Below, piece after piece: positions 1 to 7,070 of a stretch of DNA of 10,744 bases. Every line of letters starts with the position of its first letter. Position 1 is the stretch's first letter. The notes beneath the pieces were generated by a model. That model was not told the DNA's origin. It searched no databases and was given only the letters and a program-made list of their open reading frames with translations. Source of the DNA: SIG575 sp045595725 (lineage in GTDB: Bacteria > Bacillota > Clostridia > Oscillospirales > Acutalibacteraceae); the NCBI GenBank assembly GCA_045595725.1, contig JAZOAY010000070.1, forward strand, positions 1 through 10,744, in the 5' to 3' direction. Position numbers and translations under genes: made by a program.

Positions 1-96
1 AGAAAATTCACAGTTCTTGTCTTTTAGCTCGCTGAAAGCAATTTTTTTTATCTTTCCTTGAAGATTTCTGATGTCATCGCAAATAACAAAACTCAT
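1..96 (-). CDS. N-terminal fragment of a probable LytTR/AgrA-type response regulator
   Basis: Only the first 32 codons are in the window; the gene continues past position 1. The ATG at 96-94 follows an AAGGAA ribosome binding site about 8 bases upstream and a strong promoter. The protein starts MSFVICDDIRNL and then has alternating hydrophobic and charged residues. A short beta strand followed by ICDD is typical of receiver domains of AgrA/LytR-type regulators, where the paired acids (here D7 and D8) help bind magnesium near the phosphorylated aspartate. The phosphorylation site and the DNA-binding domain lie outside the window, so the family call rests on the N-terminus alone. It could be another receiver-domain protein or something unrelated. 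Confidence 0.5.
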   Translation of the reverse strand, partial: MSFVICDDIRNLQGKIKKIAFSELKDKNCEFS

Positions 97-131
97 TATT
101 TTAGTTCCTTTATTTTATATAGAGTATAAAA

Positions 132-160
132 ATTTTATCACATACTCAAAGAAGTGTCAA
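132..160 (-). promoter_or_regulatory. Sigma-A promoter of the partial response-regulator gene
   Basis: Read on the minus strand, a perfect -35 TTGACA (160-155) is followed after 17 bases by a -10 TAAAAT (137-132), with a TGA just before the -10 that makes it an extended -10. The start of transcription should lie near 125, about 30 bases upstream of the ATG. It is downstream of the hydrolase terminator, so the regulator gene is transcribed separately. Confidence 0.8.
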
Positions 161-230
161 CTTGCTGTGAGAAATATCGGTATCAGCGATTTGAGGAATT
201 TTTTTAAAATCATAAATTATTTTTGTGATT

Positions 231-273
231 AAAAAACATAAGCCGTACAAGGAAGAATCCCTGAACGGCTTAT
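231..273 (-). terminator. Intrinsic terminator of the secreted EEP-family hydrolase gene
   Basis: On the minus strand ATAAGCCGT (273-265) pairs perfectly with ACGGCTTAT (246-238), and the 18-base loop can form an extra inner helix (AGGGA with TTCCT, one G-U pair). The hairpin is followed at once by GTTTTTT. It begins 15 bases after the hydrolase stop codon. Confidence 0.85.
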
Positions 274-287
274 AATTATGTGTTTAC

Positions 288-1388
288 TTATTTAAGGAAA
301 TCAACAAGTTCGCTGATGTGAGAGAGGATATATTCAAGGTCTTTGAAAATCCATTCCACCATGTTGAAGAAAATTGTAAGGGGGTTTGTGAGTTTTTTTA
401 CATTAAGCTCCTGAGTGTTTTCAACAAAAGAATCTGTTTTTGTAAATTTGAAAATGACTTCTGCTGCTGCATGGTCGGAAACGTCAACACCTGCTTCGTC
501 TTTGATGCGTGTGAATTTCTGGTCGAGAATTTCTACAGTAACACCGCCACCGTCTTTATAAAGGAATTTCTCAACTGAGTCCCAGTTGCCCCAGGGACTT
601 ATACCTGTAGAAGTCCATTTTGAGAAATCTTTGTAATCGCCGTCGTTATGGATTTCAACCCACGCATCTTTCAGTTCGCAGAACTGATGGAAAATTTTGT
701 ACTGGTCAGAGTTTACTTCTGTTGCGTGGAGATAATGGTTGAAGTCACCTGTAACAATAACAGGGCGGTTGTTTTTCTCATAGTTCTGTTCAATAAGTGT
801 TGCAAGCTGCATGTAGTTACTGTAACGAGCTTCCTGAGAACCTTTTGTGTCAAAAGCATCGGCATGAATGTTGTAGAAGTCAATGATAATGCCGTCACCG
901 ATGTCAATTGCAACGTACATAAGACCTTTTGGTGTAAGCAAATCGCCTTCTGAAATAGAACCGTAAGCCTGAAGCCACTGTTCCCTGTGTTCATTATAAA
1001 TGGGCATGGATTTTGTAAAAATGTTCAGTCCGTCACCACCGGGGATTGAACCTGTGTGGCTTGTCCTGTACTCAAAACCAACAAGGCTGTCTTTAAGCTT
1101 TCTATGGTAACCGAAGTCTTCCTGAACTGCGAGAATGTCAAAACCGTTATCAACAACATATTTACCGATAACCTGTTGACAGGCAGGAACATCCTTACCG
1201 CTGAAATTCGGCATGCCTGCAACATTAAAGTTAATCATTTTAACTGTGATTGTGTTTTCTTCAGGTACTTCAGTTGTAATATCACCTGTGGAGTCTGTGG
1301 TTTCTTCAGCAAAAGCAGTAACACTTAAAGCTGAGAATGCCATAAGTACCGCCAAAAGAAGAGAAATAATTCTGTTGATTTTTTTCAT
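288..1388 (-). CDS. Secreted endonuclease/exonuclease/phosphatase (EEP) superfamily hydrolase
   Basis: This 366-residue exported protein has the DNase I-like EEP fold, which hydrolyses phosphodiester or phosphomonoester bonds with a divalent metal. It starts with a signal peptide: MKK, a hydrophobic stretch of about 20 residues, and a likely cleavage site AFA at residue 27. A short acidic Thr/Glu-rich linker follows. The EEP motifs appear in order: NFN with N55, QED with metal-binding E90, NIHAD with H175, GDFN with D215 and N217, and SDH with D305 and H306. All expected catalytic positions are present, so it is probably active. The substrate cannot be read from sequence: nuclease, sphingomyelinase/phospholipase C or phosphatase are all possible. 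The last 30 or so residues form an unusual hydrophobic/amphipathic tail rich in Phe, Trp, Leu and Ile, which may hold it at the membrane. A GTG nine bases upstream is in frame but overlaps the ribosome binding site, so the ATG at 1388 was chosen. It has its own promoter and terminator. Confidence 0.85.
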   Translation of the reverse strand: MKKINRIISLLLAVLMAFSALSVTAFAEETTDSTGDITTEVPEENTITVKMINFNVAGMPNFSGKDVPACQQVIGKYVVDNGFDILAVQEDFGYHRKLKDSLVGFEYRTSHTGSIPGGDGLNIFTKSMPIYNEHREQWLQAYGSISEGDLLTPKGLMYVAIDIGDGIIIDFYNIHADAFDTKGSQEARYSNYMQLATLIEQNYEKNNRPVIVTGDFNHYLHATEVNSDQYKIFHQFCELKDAWVEIHNDGDYKDFSKWTSTGISPWGNWDSVEKFLYKDGGGVTVEILDQKFTRIKDEAGVDVSDHAAAEVIFKFTKTDSFVENTQELNVKKLTNPLTIFFNMVEWIFKDLEYILSHISELVDFLK

Positions 1389-1396
1389 CTTAAACA

Positions 1397-1403
1397 CCTT
1401 TCT
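1397..1403 (-). promoter_or_regulatory. Ribosome binding site that fixes the start of the EEP hydrolase
   Basis: AGAAAGG on the minus strand lies exactly 8 bases upstream of the ATG at 1388. The alternative in-frame GTG (1397-1395) begins within this site and would have no binding site of its own at proper distance. Confidence 0.7.
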
Positions 1404-1429
1404 TTTTGAAAGAATTTTGTAACTTTAAT

Positions 1430-1458
1430 ATTCTAACATTGTAAATACAATTAGTCAA
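1430..1458 (-). promoter_or_regulatory. Sigma-A promoter of the EEP hydrolase with an inverted repeat in the spacer
   Basis: On the minus strand TTGACT (1458-1453), 17 bases, then TAGAAT (1435-1430), preceded by TGT (extended -10). Transcription should start near 1423, leaving a leader of about 35 bases. The spacer holds a perfect inverted repeat ATTGTA-TT-TACAAT (1451-1438), which lies where a repressor would block polymerase. That operator role is inferred. Confidence 0.75.
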
Positions 1459-1507
1459 TAAAAAATCAGAAAAAATAATTTGTATTGTTACTATAGGTAG
1501 GAAGATT

Positions 1508-1546
1508 AAACAAAGAGAGAGCCGTTCGGTAAAACCCGAGCGGCTC
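1508..1546 (-). terminator. Intrinsic terminator after the alpha-mannosidase gene
   Basis: On the minus strand GAGCCGCTCGG pairs with CCGAACGGCTC (one C-A mismatch) around a small U-rich loop, and the hairpin is followed by TCTCTTTGTTT. It starts 16 bases past the mannosidase stop codon and ends the tex-mannosidase operon. The other strand is also T-rich after the hairpin (ATTTTCTTGTTT), so it could work in both directions. Confidence 0.8.
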
Positions 1547-1562
1547 ATTTTCTTGTTTAGGA

Positions 1563-4500
1563 TTAAAGTTTAATCTTAATTGTTTTGATTTCGAAGGGAT
1601 GGAATGTAAGAGAAAGTTTTCCGTCAATCGCGGTGAGTTCTTCCTCATTTTCTTCCATAAGGTTTGTAATGTGTGCTTCCTTGATATCTCCTTTGACAGA
1701 GAGTTCACATGAAGTTCTCTTGTTCCATGTTTCATAAGCACGGATAACAACTTCGTCTGTGTCTTCTGCAATCTTAACTGTTTCAACAACGATGTTTGAT
1801 GCGTTGCATGAAACAAGTGAGTAAACCTTGTCAAGCTTACCTGCATGAGCAGAAGTTTTTACGCAGTGAAGGGGAACGTTAAGTGAAAAAGCCTGATCAA
1901 CAACGTCAGATTCACAAACGAGACCTGCGTGGGGATAAAGTGCAGTAAGAATATACTGTGGGCCTTTATCCTGATCATGGCAGGGTTCCATTGAAGCACG
2001 GATAAGAGATGTTCTTACTCTGCCGTCTTTAATGTCATGACCGTACTTCGAGTCGTTGAGAAGTGAGAAGCCGAAGCCGTTTTCACTAAGGTCAATCCAT
2101 TTGTGACCGCTTACTTCAAACTGTGCAAACTCCCAAAGAGTATTGTCGTGAGCATTTCTTTCAATGTTACCGAACTGAATATCAAATGTAGCTTTTGCTG
2201 CGTTAACGTCAACAGGGTTATCAACTTTAATAAGGATGTGAGTTTCTTTCCAGTCGAAGTCATAAGCCACGTCAACTCTGTCTGTGTCAGCGTAAACGAT
2301 GATGTAAATATTGAAGATTGTGTCTCTGAACTTTCTTACAACTTTATAAACTGCACGTACTGCACCGTTTTCGATGATTTCAGCAGACTGAACGTCGTCA
2401 ATGTTCCATGAGATTTCTTTGTAGTATGCTTTAACGTCCCATGCTTCGTGGTTGTGCGGTCTGTCATCATAAGCGATAAGTCTGTTCATAACTTCGCCTG
2501 CGGGAACAACATCTCTGCCTGTGCCTTTATGAATAAGACTTGTGATGTTGAAATCTGTGTTAAATTCTGCTTTGAGATACTTTGTTTCAAAGCCGGATTT
2601 GGTAGCGTCAATAACTGATGTGTCCGCTTTTGCACCGTCTTTTAAATTGAATACTTTGTAACCTTTAGCAGGAACATTTTCTGCTAAGAAGCAGAGTTTA
2701 CCGTCATAAGTTTTCTGCCACTTCATTTCATTTCCGTCGTTATCCACGATAATGAAGTTTTCTTTTTCAGGCATATCAGTAATTACGATGTCGTTTCTCA
2801 TTTTGCCGAGAGTATTGAATACAACAAGTGAATCTGCATCTGTTGCAACGTTTTCAGCAATGAGTTCAAGAGTTCTGTTGAGTCTTTCCTTGCCTTCTTT
2901 GAGAAGTTTGCCGTATGCTACATCTGAATCTTCGTAAACTTCGTTGATTGAAGAACCGGGGAGTATGTCGTGGAACTGATGGAGAAGAATGCATTTCCAG
3001 TCAGCTGTGAATTCGTCTCTGGGATATTCTTCACCAAGTTCAATGTTAGCAATTGAAGCAATCGTTTCAAGGTCGTGAAGAAGAATTTCAGATTTTCTGT
3101 TGTTCTTCTTGTTAGCAGCCTGAGAAGTGAGAGTTGCTCTGTGGAATTCAAGGTAAAGTTCACCAACCCATGTGGGAAGTCTTGAAGATGAGCCGACTTC
3201 TTCTTCAAGGCGTTTGTAGAAGTCAAGTGAGGGTTCGTTTACAAATTTGGGACATCCGGGAAGACCTTTGTTAAGACGTCTGCCGTATTCAAGCATTTCT
3301 CTTGTGGGGCCGCCGCCACCGTCACCCCAACCGAATGTCATGAGAACATTGTTGTTAAGGTCTTTCTGTGAATATCTGTGCCAACCGCCGATCATGTCAG
3401 AGGGAGAAAGATAAGCGTTGTATGTAGTCATGAAACGTGTGCCGATATCGTCACCGCTGCGGCTGGGAGAGAAGTGGGAAAGAACTTCTGTTCCGTCAAT
3501 ACCTTTCCACATGAATGTATCAAAGGGAACACGGTTGTATTCGTTCCATGAAATTTTTGTTGTCATGAAGTAGTCGCAACCACTTTTGCGGATAATCTGA
3601 GGAAGCGCAGCAGAGTATCCGAAAACGTCAGGCTCCCACATGATTTTGCAGTCAACATCAAATTCCTGTTTGAAGAATCTTTTACCTACAAGGAACTGAC
3701 GGATAAGAGATTCACCTGAAGGCACATTAGTATCGGGTTCAACCCACATACCGCCTTCAATTTCCCAACGGCCTTCTTTTACCATCTTTTTGATGCCTTC
3801 GTAAACCTCAGGATAATCTTCTTTTACATACTCATAAAGCTGAGCCTGTGAAGACATGAATTTGTATTCGGGATATTCTTCCATAAGTTTGAGAACTGTC
3901 GCAAAAGAACGGCCAGCTTTTTCTCTTGTCTGACGGAGTCTCCAGAGCCATGCAACGTCAATGTGAGTATGGCCGATACCGGAAGTTGTAACGTCAAGAG
4001 TGATTTTGCCGTAAAGGTTTGCATCAAGGTAGTCCATGCATTTTTTTGCACTTTCAACAAGTTCTTCGTGAGTACCGTCAATAACAAGAAGATTTACTGC
4101 TGTGTTGAGTTCCTTGATGATGTCAACACGATCCATATCGTCGGGTCCGTACTGTTCGGCAATTTCAAGAGGAGTTTTAAGGTCGAAAATGAGTTTCCAG
4201 AGAATGGGATCAATCTGTTTGATTCTTGCTTTGAAAACTCTCTGACCTCTGTATTCGTGCTTGTCAAGATATGCGTTGAGGTGCATGTTATAATGTTCTC
4301 CGCCCTGAGCGTTTTCAAGAAGAAGAACTTCCTTGTGGTTTGAGTCGCATCCCTGAATAAGCTTGCCGTTGGCAAAGATGATGAACTGAGCGTCGCTTGT
4401 TCTCCATGAATCTCTGCCTGAGCCGTACATGGGCATAACTTCGTAGAAAACGTTACCGCCCTTGAAATCTTCGGGGATATCGAATTCATGTTTAAATCGG

Positions 4501-4727
4501 CAATAGTATTCGGGAGCACCCCAGCGAGAGCCTTCAGGGAACTCAGTCCAGTTACCGTTATCTTTGTTTTCGACAGTTTCCTGTCCTTCGCAGAAATAGT
4601 AATCGTCAAGTGTGAGTGAACGCAGAACAAGTTTCTGTTCAACAGTTTCAATCATTCTTTCAATTCTTCCTGCATACATGTAGCGTTCGGAGTTTTTATC
4701 TCTGAACGGTGCATTATATGTTGCCAT
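1563..4727 (-). CDS. Cytoplasmic alpha-mannosidase, glycoside hydrolase family 38
   Basis: This 1054-residue enzyme removes alpha-linked mannose from the ends of oligosaccharides by a retaining, zinc-dependent mechanism. The length fits the roughly 1000-residue GH38 type that includes cytosolic/vacuolar mannosidases. The N-terminal 240 or so residues are the usual beta-rich domain, followed by the catalytic barrel with GHTHIDVAWLW (zinc ligands H255 and D257), WEPDVFGYS (nucleophile and zinc ligand D367) and HQFHDILPGSS (zinc ligand H586). The C-terminal part is the beta-sandwich region of the family. All key residues are intact. There is no signal peptide, so it works on sugars that have been imported, probably fragments of N-glycans or mannan; this substrate choice is inferred. 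The start follows an AAGGAGG site (4742-4736) 8 bases upstream. It lies 31 bases after tex on the same strand with no terminator between them, so the two are probably co-transcribed. No sugar transporter or regulator is seen beside it. Confidence 0.95.
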   Translation of the reverse strand: MATYNAPFRDKNSERYMYAGRIERMIETVEQKLVLRSLTLDDYYFCEGQETVENKDNGNWTEFPEGSRWGAPEYYCRFKHEFDIPEDFKGGNVFYEVMPMYGSGRDSWRTSDAQFIIFANGKLIQGCDSNHKEVLLLENAQGGEHYNMHLNAYLDKHEYRGQRVFKARIKQIDPILWKLIFDLKTPLEIAEQYGPDDMDRVDIIKELNTAVNLLVIDGTHEELVESAKKCMDYLDANLYGKITLDVTTSGIGHTHIDVAWLWRLRQTREKAGRSFATVLKLMEEYPEYKFMSSQAQLYEYVKEDYPEVYEGIKKMVKEGRWEIEGGMWVEPDTNVPSGESLIRQFLVGKRFFKQEFDVDCKIMWEPDVFGYSAALPQIIRKSGCDYFMTTKISWNEYNRVPFDTFMWKGIDGTEVLSHFSPSRSGDDIGTRFMTTYNAYLSPSDMIGGWHRYSQKDLNNNVLMTFGWGDGGGGPTREMLEYGRRLNKGLPGCPKFVNEPSLDFYKRLEEEVGSSSRLPTWVGELYLEFHRATLTSQAANKKNNRKSEILLHDLETIASIANIELGEEYPRDEFTADWKCILLHQFHDILPGSSINEVYEDSDVAYGKLLKEGKERLNRTLELIAENVATDADSLVVFNTLGKMRNDIVITDMPEKENFIIVDNDGNEMKWQKTYDGKLCFLAENVPAKGYKVFNLKDGAKADTSVIDATKSGFETKYLKAEFNTDFNITSLIHKGTGRDVVPAGEVMNRLIAYDDRPHNHEAWDVKAYYKEISWNIDDVQSAEIIENGAVRAVYKVVRKFRDTIFNIYIIVYADTDRVDVAYDFDWKETHILIKVDNPVDVNAAKATFDIQFGNIERNAHDNTLWEFAQFEVSGHKWIDLSENGFGFSLLNDSKYGHDIKDGRVRTSLIRASMEPCHDQDKGPQYILTALYPHAGLVCESDVVDQAFSLNVPLHCVKTSAHAGKLDKVYSLVSCNASNIVVETVKIAEDTDEVVIRAYETWNKRTSCELSVKGDIKEAHITNLMEENEEELTAIDGKLSLTFHPFEIKTIKIKL

Positions 4728-4758
4728 AAAATTCTCCTCCTTAGGAAAATAAATTAAA

Positions 4759-6921
4759 TTAGTCTTTCTTCGGTTCTTTCATAGTGAGAGAAATTCTCTT
4801 TTTGCCTTCGTCAACTGAAATTACCCATACGGTAACAATATCGCCGACTTTAAGAACCTCTGAGGGGTGTTTGATAAATCTGTTTGTTATCTGTGAAATG
4901 TGAACAAGTCCGTCCTGATGAACACCAATGTCAACAAAAGCACCAAAGTCAATAACGTTTCTCACAGTACCTTTGAGTTGCATACCTGCTTTCAGGTCCT
5001 TCATTTCCATAACATCTGTACGGAGTAAGGGCGGGGGAAGTTCATCACGGGGGTCTCTGCCGGGACGTAATAATTCTTTGATAATATCCTGAAGCGTCGG
5101 GACACCTACAGACAGATGCTCTGCCACCTTTTCTTCTCCGAGTTTATTTACACGGTCTGAAATTTCCGAAATATCACCATTCTTAACATCGTTCAGCGTA
5201 TATGAGCAGATTTTAAGCAGTTCTTCTGCCGCTTTATAACTTTCGGGGTGAACCCCTGTGTTGTCAAGAACATTTTTGCTTTCGGAAACTCTCAGGAAAC
5301 CTGCTGATTGTTCAAAAGCCTTTGCACCAAGTTTGGGAACTTTTTTCAGTTCGTTTCTGCCTGAAAAAGCACCGTTTTCTTCACGGTAAACAACAATGTT
5401 TTTTGCAACTGATGAATTGATACCGGATACTCTTGAAAGAAGTGAGGGAGATGCTGTGTTCAGGTCAACACCTACGTTGTTAACGCAGTCTTCGACAACA
5501 CCGTCAAGTGCATTGCCCAGTTCATTCTGAGGCATATCATGCTGATATTGTCCGACACCGATTGATTTTGGGTCAATTTTAACAAGTTCAGCAAGGGGGT
5601 CCTGAAGACGTCTTGCAATTGAAACTGCACTTCTGAGTGAAACGTCAAACTGGGGGAATTCTTCCGCCGCAAGTTTTGATGCTGAGTAAACGGAAGCACC
5701 TGCTTCGCTTACAACCATGTAAGACACTTTTCTGTCAATTTCCTTAAGAAGGTCTGCTGTAAAGATTTCAGTTTCTTTTGAAGCAGTACCGTTACCGATT
5801 GAAACCGTGTCAACATTGTGTTTATTAATAAGTGATTTTATTGTGGCTTTAGCACTTTCTTTCTGTGCTTCGGAATGAGTGATGTAAATAACTCCTGTGT
5901 CAAGTACACGACCTGTTGAGTCGACAACCGCCACTTTACAACCTGTTCTGTAACCGGGGTCAAGACCGAGAACTGTTTTGCCTTTTACGGGAGGCTGAAG
6001 AAGTAACTGTTTTAAGTTCATTGAGAAGTTTTTGATAGCAGAAACGTCAGCTTTTTCGGTGAGGATATTTCTGATTTCTCTCTGAACACTTGGCTCGATA
6101 AGTCGCGAGTAAGCATCTGCACCTGCTTCACGGACAGTTTCCGTTGCAAGCGAAACGCCGTTTTTCAGATAAATTTTATTTATGACACCGTGAGCCTTTG
6201 CAATGTCAAGTTCAAGCTTGACTTTGATGAACCCTTCGCGTTCGGCTCTGTCAATTGCAAGAACTCTGTGGTCTGCAATTTTTTCAACAGGCTCGTTGTA
6301 ATCGTAATACTGAGTGTAAGGACTTTCTGCATTTTCATCTGTGGCAGTCGTAATGATTTTGCCGCACACTGTGAAAAGATTACGGAGTCTTTTTCTTATT
6401 TCCGCATTGTCAGAAATGATTTCCGCAATAATATCCATTGCACCCTTTAGTGCATCTTCAGCACTTTCAACACCTTTTTCAGCATCAACATATTTTTCAG
6501 CCTCTTCAATCGGGGCGGGGAAATTGTCGTCCTGTTCAAGAATGTCAAGAGCAAGAGGTTCAAGCCCTTTTTCTTTTGCAACGGATGCACGTGTTTTTCT
6601 CTTTTGCTTGAAAGGTCTGTAAATATCTTCAAGTTCAACAAGAGTCATGGCTTTTTCAATTGCTGAAGCAATTTCCTCTGTCATTTTCTCCTGCTTTTCG
6701 ATAGAAGCATAAATTTCTTCACGACGCTTGTCCAGATTGCGAAGATATTCAAGTCTGTCATTCACCGCACGGAGAGTCTGGTCGTCAAGAGTTCCGTGAG
6801 CCTCTTTTCTGTATCGTGCAATGAAAGGAATGGTGTTGCCCTCGTCAATGAGTTTAACAACATTCTCAACCTGCCAGTTTTTCAGCTTGAATTCATCGCA
6901 TAAAGTTAAAATAATATCCAT
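4759..6921 (-). CDS. tex: Tex-family RNA-binding transcription accessory protein (S1 domain)
   Basis: This 720-residue cytoplasmic protein is a full-length Tex homologue, a nucleic-acid-binding protein that affects transcription in several bacteria and belongs to the same fold group as eukaryotic Spt6. The helical N-terminal region carries IPFIARYRKE near residues 32-41. The YqgF/RNase H-like domain begins near residue 317 with LDPGYRTG (D321). Tandem helix-hairpin-helix motifs lie at about 480-545 (VSGI, GAFSGRNELKKVP). A C-terminal S1 domain at about 641-714 includes GTVRNVIDFGAFVDIG and DGLVHISQI. The start at 6921 follows AGG 7 bases upstream. Transcription starts from a promoter at 6953-6981, and the gene appears to be the first of an operon with the GH38 mannosidase. 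Nothing is truncated. Its exact role here cannot be told from sequence, and the link with the mannosidase may be positional only. Confidence 0.95.
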   Translation of the reverse strand: MDIILTLCDEFKLKNWQVENVVKLIDEGNTIPFIARYRKEAHGTLDDQTLRAVNDRLEYLRNLDKRREEIYASIEKQEKMTEEIASAIEKAMTLVELEDIYRPFKQKRKTRASVAKEKGLEPLALDILEQDDNFPAPIEEAEKYVDAEKGVESAEDALKGAMDIIAEIISDNAEIRKRLRNLFTVCGKIITTATDENAESPYTQYYDYNEPVEKIADHRVLAIDRAEREGFIKVKLELDIAKAHGVINKIYLKNGVSLATETVREAGADAYSRLIEPSVQREIRNILTEKADVSAIKNFSMNLKQLLLQPPVKGKTVLGLDPGYRTGCKVAVVDSTGRVLDTGVIYITHSEAQKESAKATIKSLINKHNVDTVSIGNGTASKETEIFTADLLKEIDRKVSYMVVSEAGASVYSASKLAAEEFPQFDVSLRSAVSIARRLQDPLAELVKIDPKSIGVGQYQHDMPQNELGNALDGVVEDCVNNVGVDLNTASPSLLSRVSGINSSVAKNIVVYREENGAFSGRNELKKVPKLGAKAFEQSAGFLRVSESKNVLDNTGVHPESYKAAEELLKICSYTLNDVKNGDISEISDRVNKLGEEKVAEHLSVGVPTLQDIIKELLRPGRDPRDELPPPLLRTDVMEMKDLKAGMQLKGTVRNVIDFGAFVDIGVHQDGLVHISQITNRFIKHPSEVLKVGDIVTVWVISVDEGKKRISLTMKEPKKD

Positions 6922-6952
6922 TCATTTACCTGCCTTATACTATATATAGTGA

Positions 6953-6981
6953 ATTATACAGTAAGTAAAAACAAAAATCAA
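6953..6981 (-). promoter_or_regulatory. Sigma-A promoter of the tex-mannosidase operon
   Basis: On the minus strand TTGATT (6981-6976), a 17-base spacer, then a perfect TATAAT (6958-6953). The start of transcription should be near 6946, about 25 bases before the tex ATG. The perfect 12-base palindrome ACTATATATAGT (6950-6939) covers that start point and might be an operator, though AT-rich palindromes are common by chance. Confidence 0.7.
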
Positions 6982-7002
6982 TAAATTATGGAAAATTAAA
7001 TC

Positions 7003-7031
7003 TTTATTTTTTGTAAAATATGTGATAGAAT
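7003..7031 (+). promoter_or_regulatory. Probable extended -10 promoter of the permease gene
   Basis: TGATAGAAT (7023-7031) is an extended -10 element. The -35 at the 17-base distance, TTTATT (7003-7008), is poor, so the promoter would depend on the extended -10. Transcription would start near 7038. It diverges from the tex promoter, the two sharing a region of about 150 bases. Confidence 0.5.
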
Positions 7032-7060
7032 TTTTATAAAAATATACTAAAATTTTCCTC

Positions 7061-7066
7061 GGTGAT
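7061..7066 (+). promoter_or_regulatory. Ribosome binding site that fixes the start of the permease
   Basis: GGTGAT matches the 3' part of the full Shine-Dalgarno sequence AAGGAGGTGAT and is well placed for the ATG at 7071. The in-frame GTG at 7062-7064 lies inside this site and is therefore an unlikely start. Confidence 0.6.
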
Positions 7067-7070
7067 ATTA

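Noticed and set aside
3963..4651. Open frames in other registers within the mannosidase gene on both strands
   Set aside because: They overlap the intact GH38 catalytic region and have low-complexity compositions typical of shadow frames.
7062..7070. GTG start three codons upstream for the permease, and the same arrangement at 1397 for the EEP hydrolase
   Set aside because: In both cases the GTG is formed by the GGTG of the Shine-Dalgarno region itself, and the next ATG has the proper spacing.
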